Part shown: positions 60,056-64,000 of the stretch, piece after piece
Layout: the number at the start of each line of letters is the position of its first letter
Numbering within the stretch: the stretch's first letter is position 1
Assembly: GCF_001704295.1 (NCBI RefSeq)
Contig: NZ_CP012334.1
Location: 4,848,084-4,912,083 of the forward strand
Reading direction: 5' to 3'
From: Bordetella sp. H567
GTDB taxonomy: Bacteria; Pseudomonadota; Gammaproteobacteria; Burkholderiales; Burkholderiaceae_B
Length of the DNA stretch: 64,000 nucleotides
The notes under the pieces: generated by a model
Database searches by the model: none
Told to the model about the DNA's origin: nothing
The model's input: the letters and a program-made list of their open reading frames with translations, nothing else
Made by a program: the position numbers and the translations under genes

Positions 60056-60952
60056 ATGAACCTCGCCCGCATCGACCTTGTCACGCTTGCGCTGTTCGTC
60101 TCCGTCGCCCGGCTGGGCAGCATTTCGGCCGGCGCGCGGCAGGCGCGGCTGGCCGTGGGCGCGGCCAGCAAACGGATTTCCGACCTGGAGGCGGCCCTGG
60201 GATCGCCGCTGCTGTTCCGCAAGGCGGCCGGCGTGGAACTGACGGACGCCGGACAAGCCTGCCTGACGCACGCCACCCGCATCCTGCAGGAAGTCGACCA
60301 GATGGCGGGCACGCTTTCCGATTACGCGCAGGGCGTGCGCGGCCAGGTGCGCATCGCCGCCAACACATCGTCCATCACGCAATTCCTGCCCGATGACCTG
60401 TCGCGCTTCATGACGGAACACCCCGCGGTGCGCATCGACCTGGAAGAACAGAACAGCAGCGATATCGTCGCCGCCGTGGTAGAGAATCGCGCCGATATCG
60501 GCATCTTCGGCGAACGCACCCCGGAAGCCGGGCTGCAGACCTTTCCCTACCGGCGCGACGAATTGGTGCTGGTGGTGCCCGACAGCCATCCGCTGGCCGC
60601 GCGGGCCAGCGTGGCCTTCGCCGAAACGCTCGAATATGACTACGTGGGCCTGCCGCCCACCACATCGCTGGCCAGCCTGCTGGCGCAAGCGTGCACGGGC
60701 CTGGATATCCCCATGAAGCTGCGCATCCAGGTACGAAGCTTCGATGCCATCTGCCGCATGGTGGTTGCCACGCGCGGCGTCGGCGTGCTGCCGCGCATCG
60801 CCGCCGAACCACACGCGCGGTCCATGCAATTGCGCCTGATCGCGCTGACCGACGACTGGACGCGGCGCTGGCTGCTATTGGCGGTGCGCGACGCGGAAAC
60901 GCTGCCCCTGGCGTCGCGCATGCTGCTGGCGCAGCTGCGGGCGGCGGGCTGA
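60056..60952 (+). CDS. LysR family transcriptional regulator
   Basis: A 298-residue LTTR: winged HTH 1-60 (LALFVSVARLGSISAGARQARLAVGAASKRISDLEAALGSPLLFRK), then the periplasmic-binding-type effector domain (about 88-290). GGAG 9 bases before the ATG. Divergent or tandem targets are not evident: upstream is glpK on the same strand, so its target is unclear. Binds a small co-inducer, unknown here. Confidence 0.92.
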   Translation: MNLARIDLVTLALFVSVARLGSISAGARQARLAVGAASKRISDLEAALGSPLLFRKAAGVELTDAGQACLTHATRILQEVDQMAGTLSDYAQGVRGQVRIAANTSSITQFLPDDLSRFMTEHPAVRIDLEEQNSSDIVAAVVENRADIGIFGERTPEAGLQTFPYRRDELVLVVPDSHPLAARASVAFAETLEYDYVGLPPTTSLASLLAQACTGLDIPMKLRIQVRSFDAICRMVVATRGVGVLPRIAAEPHARSMQLRLIALTDDWTRRWLLLAVRDAETLPLASRMLLAQLRAAG

Positions 60953-61066
60953 CCGGCGCTGCGGGGCAGGCGCGCGAAGCGCGCAGACCGATGCTTGGGC
61001 CCTTGCGTGCGAAGCGCTCGGATTAAGCGTCCAGGTACGGCAGATACCAGGCAGCCCCGCCCTGCT

Positions 61067-62680
61067 TCACAGCAAACCCAGCGCGGATGCCTTCAGCGTC
61101 GCCGCGGCCCGCGTGGAACATTCCAGCTTGCGGAAGGCGTTCTCGACGTGGGTGCGCACGGTGCTTGGGCTCAGCGCCAACAGGCGCGCGACTTCCTTGT
61201 TGGTGCTGCCCCGGCTGATGGCGCGCAGTACGTCGCGTTCGCGCGGCGTCAGCAAGGCGTTGTCCGCGCGTGGCACGCCGTCGGTGCCTGAAGCGGGCGT
61301 GCCCGCCGCCGGCGCGTCCTCGATGCCTTGTGCGGGACTGCGCGCTGTCAGCGCGTCGACGATGCGGCGGTCGAAGCGGCCGCGATCGGCCTCATCGCGC
61401 AGGCACGCGGCCGCCGCGTCGTCGGGCAGGGCCGCCCGCCACGGCCGGGGCGAACGCAGCGCCACCCAGGCGACCGAGGCAGCCAGGATCTGGGCGGATT
61501 GCCCGACGGCCGGTGCGCCGATGGCGCGGAAATAGCCGGACCCGTCGGCGCGTTCATAGGCATACGAACCGAGCTCGGCGGCATCCGCCAGGGACCCCGT
61601 CTGCTTGCCCGCGCGCGCCGTCCAGTATGGCACCAGCCGCACCTTCTCCCAGGCCGGCGCGGACAGCCGGCCAGGCGTATCCCAGATGGCGTTCGGCACC
61701 GCGGCGCGGCCGATGCCGTGCACCAGCCCCGCGCGATAGACGGCACGCAGCGTGTCTTCGTCCGTGGCCAAGCGCAGCGCGCAAGCGGCCGCGGCGTCCG
61801 CGACGGCGCGCGAATACCCCGTCATCCACGGCAGCTTCAGGTCGATGATGTCGGCGATCAGCTCCAGCGGGGCCGGCTGCGAAGTGGACGGCGTGGGCGT
61901 CAAAACCCCTTGCGTGGATTCCAGGGCCGATCGCGTGGATGCCGGAGCCGACCGCGCCGCCTGCGGGGCGGATGGCGGGGGCGGCAAGCCCTCCGGCGCG
62001 GATGTGTCATCGTCCAGTTCGCGCATCCACTGCTCGGCGTGCGTCATGGCGATATCCGCCAGGTCGGCGGGATAGGCCGCATCGGCCTTGCCGCGTATCA
62101 GTTCACGCGCCCGGCTCACGCCATAAACGCGGGCGTATATCTCCAGGTCGCCCGCCAGGGCAACGACGAATACACCGAGGGGCACCGCGGCGCCGCGCAG
62201 GCCGCCAGGCTGACCGCTGCCGTCCCAGGCCTCGAACACATTGCGCAGGATGTGCTGGGCGTTCCCGGACAAGCGCAACATCGCCGCGACCTGGCCGGAT
62301 ACCTCGCAATGGACTTCGGCCAGCGGCCGGATCGCCGCCGCCGCGCCGCCGTGTCGCGCCAGCGGCGCGGACCATCCCGGCCGCATGGCCAGCATGGCCT
62401 CGCGGCCCAGGACATCGTCGCCCAGCACGTCCGCGAAACCGGACGCATTGGCCGTGCAGCCGGACCAGCGCAGCAAGCCGGCCTCCTGCACGGCGTGGAC
62501 CACGTCGTCGCCCAATCCCGCCGCGCGCGCGATATGGCACGCCAGCCGCGCCACGCGCGGAGAGTGATCCGTCGGCTGGCCCATGCTGAGGTCGCCGATA
62601 AAAGCCAATGCCCGTATGCCGTCGAACACCGGCACGGGGTTGCCACGCACATGCATCCGCGCACGCTCCGTATCGCCCAT
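61067..62680 (-). CDS. double HD-GYP-like protein with LuxR HTH (degenerate)
   Basis: A 537-residue regulator. Two HD-GYP-type modules are joined by an Ala/Pro/Ser/Thr-rich linker (about 235-270): module 1 has the HS..RVA start, AGLLRWSG where HD should be and a GYP-like loop DGSGQPGGLRG (153-163); module 2 has LVHGIGRAAVP (HD changed to HG) and RADGSGYF. The C-terminus (about 470-537) is a LuxR-type HTH (LTPRERDVL ... SPSTVRTHV). The lost metal ligands suggest no c-di-GMP hydrolysis, perhaps a sensing role. Divergent from the exported hydrolase. Confidence 0.75.
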   Translation of the reverse strand: MGDTERARMHVRGNPVPVFDGIRALAFIGDLSMGQPTDHSPRVARLACHIARAAGLGDDVVHAVQEAGLLRWSGCTANASGFADVLGDDVLGREAMLAMRPGWSAPLARHGGAAAAIRPLAEVHCEVSGQVAAMLRLSGNAQHILRNVFEAWDGSGQPGGLRGAAVPLGVFVVALAGDLEIYARVYGVSRARELIRGKADAAYPADLADIAMTHAEQWMRELDDDTSAPEGLPPPPSAPQAARSAPASTRSALESTQGVLTPTPSTSQPAPLELIADIIDLKLPWMTGYSRAVADAAAACALRLATDEDTLRAVYRAGLVHGIGRAAVPNAIWDTPGRLSAPAWEKVRLVPYWTARAGKQTGSLADAAELGSYAYERADGSGYFRAIGAPAVGQSAQILAASVAWVALRSPRPWRAALPDDAAAACLRDEADRGRFDRRIVDALTARSPAQGIEDAPAAGTPASGTDGVPRADNALLTPRERDVLRAISRGSTNKEVARLLALSPSTVRTHVENAFRKLECSTRAAATLKASALGLL

Positions 62681-62802
62681 CGCCGCCTGCCGCGCGGGCG
62701 GCTTCGGCCGGGGAGGCGCCGGGATCGGATGTTCATCCGATGCCCTTATTCCGCCCCAAGCCCCAAGCTGGCGTCTCCTGAAACCGCACCGAGGATAGCA
62801 CC

Positions 62803-63582
62803 ATGAAAACCCCCTTCAAGAAATACCTGTCCGCCCTGTTCCTGGGCAGCGCCCTGGCCGCCACCGCCGTCCATGCCGCGCCGCCGCCGCAAGACCTGAA
62901 AGGCAAGAACATCGTGCTGGTGCATGGGGCCTTCGCCGATGGCTCCAGCTGGAACAAGGTCATTCCGCTGCTGCAGGCGCGCGGCGCGAACGTCGTGGCC
63001 GTGCAGAACCCGCTGACCTCGCTGCGCGACGACGTCGCGGCCACGCGCCGCGCCATCGACGCGCAGCCGGGGCCGGTCATCCTGGTCGGACATTCCTGGG
63101 GCGGACCGGTCATCACGGAAGCGGGCAACGACGACAAGGTCAAGGCCCTGGTCTATGTTGCCGCCTTCGCGCCGGACAACGGCCAGTCGATCGCCGACCT
63201 GACGCAAGGCGCGCCCGCGCCGGCATGGGCCGCCGAACTGCGCAAGGACGCGGGCGGCTTCCTGACCTTGTCCACGGACGGCATCCTGCACCAGTTCGCG
63301 CAGGACCTGCCGCCGGCATCCGCGCGGCTGGTCGCCGCCACCCAGGGCGCCTGGGCGGAAACGGCCATCGCGGACAAGGTCTCGACCGCGGCCTGGCACA
63401 ACAAGCCGTCCGCCTTCGTCGTCACCGACCAGGATCACATGATCGACCCCCGCCTGCAGGCCAGAATGGCGGCGGCCATCGGCGCGACCGTCACCCACGT
63501 GCCCGCCAGCCATGTCGTCATGCTGAGCCAGCCGGCCGCCGTGGCCGCCGCCATTGCCGCCGAGGCGAAAAAGGCCGATTGA
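62803..63582 (+). CDS. exported alpha/beta hydrolase
   Basis: A 259-residue secreted serine hydrolase. Signal peptide 1-25 (FLGSALAATAVHAA), VLVHGAFADGSSW oxyanion region, GHSWGG nucleophile elbow, an acid in VVTDQDHMI, and a histidine in VPASHVVML. This is the short RsbQ/methylesterase-like group; substrate unknown. Periplasmic location is unusual for this group, but the signal is clear. Divergent from the HD-GYP-LuxR gene, with 122 bp between starts. Confidence 0.88.
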   Translation: MKTPFKKYLSALFLGSALAATAVHAAPPPQDLKGKNIVLVHGAFADGSSWNKVIPLLQARGANVVAVQNPLTSLRDDVAATRRAIDAQPGPVILVGHSWGGPVITEAGNDDKVKALVYVAAFAPDNGQSIADLTQGAPAPAWAAELRKDAGGFLTLSTDGILHQFAQDLPPASARLVAATQGAWAETAIADKVSTAAWHNKPSAFVVTDQDHMIDPRLQARMAAAIGATVTHVPASHVVMLSQPAAVAAAIAAEAKKAD

Positions 63583-63691
63583 GCGTCCTTTCTCGTTTGC
63601 GGAAACCCCCTTTGGCGAATGCGTCATTCCCCCCGCGTCTCCCCCTGCGGCACACTGTCGCTCCCTGAGTGGCTGTGCGCGGGGAGGAGAT

Positions 63692-64000
63692 ATGGCACGA
63701 CAAATACTCGCGGGCATCCGCGTGCTGGAACTGGGGCAGCTGATCGCCGGCCCCTTCGCGGCGAAGACGCTGGCCGACTTCGGCGCCCAGGTCATCAAGA
63801 TCGAACCCCCGATCGTGGGCGACCCGCTGCGCAAATGGCGGATGCTGCACGAAGGCACGTCCGTCTGGTGGGAAGCGCAGTCACGCAACAAGCAGTCGGT
63901 CTGCGTGGACCTGCGCCAGCCGGAAGGCCAGGACATCGTGCGCCTGCTGGCCGCCGAGGCCGACGTGCTGATCGAGAATTTCCGGCCGGGCACCATGGAG
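63692..64000 (+). CDS. CaiB/BaiF family CoA-transferase (3' end cut by window)
   Basis: First 103 codons of a family III CoA-transferase, which moves CoA between acyl groups. GIRVLELGQLIAGPFAAKTLADFGAQVIKIEPP is the diagnostic N-terminus, followed by NKQSVCVDLRQPEGQ and ADVLIENFRPGTME. The catalytic aspartate lies further on. GGGAGGAG precedes the ATG at 63692. The open frame reaches the window end with no stop, so the product is only partly seen; substrate unknown. Confidence 0.9.
   Translation, partial: MARQILAGIRVLELGQLIAGPFAAKTLADFGAQVIKIEPPIVGDPLRKWRMLHEGTSVWWEAQSRNKQSVCVDLRQPEGQDIVRLLAAEADVLIENFRPGTME

Overview
This window looks like chromosome from a high-GC betaproteobacterium of the Alcaligenaceae, most likely Bordetella or a close relative. 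The call rests on gene content and order (pilD-coaE-zapD, scpA-panC, argJ with a DUF815 ATPase and a Nudix-ThiE fusion, mdtABC-type efflux operon, siaABCD) and on a groESL operon with a CIRCE operator. No database search was run; all family names come from reading motifs and overall protein shape.

Region 1 (1-9 kb) is accessory and partly decayed. It holds an MBL-fold hydrolase cut by the window edge, a nitroreductase, a divergent GlxA-type regulator / SDR pair, a frameshifted Asp/Glu racemase beside a thioredoxin-like protein, a sulfite-oxidase-like enzyme coupled to a flavin reductase, a frameshifted DUF2569 membrane protein, and an internally deleted TctB-TctA chimera. Region 2 (9.05-15.45 kb) is an AT-richer island bounded by two direct copies of a roughly 245-bp repeat (a shorter third copy lies at 7.87 kb). 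Its core is a tightly packed minus-strand operon: DNA methyltransferase, DUF262 protein and a HEPN protein with an intact Rx4H motif. I read it as a candidate anti-phage or restriction-type system. An XRE-type regulator lies upstream of it on the same strand.

Region 3 (15.45-24.3 kb) has groES-groEL with a clear promoter, CIRCE and terminator. Then come two adjacent paralogous proteins, each with two repeats that look like metallopeptidase M91 (NleD-like effector) domains whose HExxH motif is gone. A C45-type acyltransferase/peptidase, an oligopeptide-binding protein and an NTF2-like protein follow. Region 4 (24.38-26.6 kb) is a long imperfect palindrome made of inverted copies of a 196-bp element with 32-bp terminal inverted repeats. 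One copy is split by a complete IS256-family element with an exact 8-bp target duplication.

Region 5 (26.6-64 kb) is mostly core genome: siaABCD (phosphatase, kinase, phosphoprotein, diguanylate cyclase); a branched-chain-type ABC transporter with a LivM-LivG fusion, divergent from an alpha/beta hydrolase-MarR pair; argJ; a DUF815 ATPase with a Nudix-ThiE protein; a MdtABC/MuxABC-type RND efflux operon with its outer-membrane lipoprotein; zapD-coaE-pilD; an NlpE-like lipoprotein; a LuxR regulator; DUF3460-scpA-panC; an MFS transporter with glpK; a LysR regulator; a degenerate double HD-GYP-LuxR regulator; a secreted alpha/beta hydrolase; and a CoA-transferase gene running off the right edge. 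I found no rRNA, tRNA or CRISPR array.
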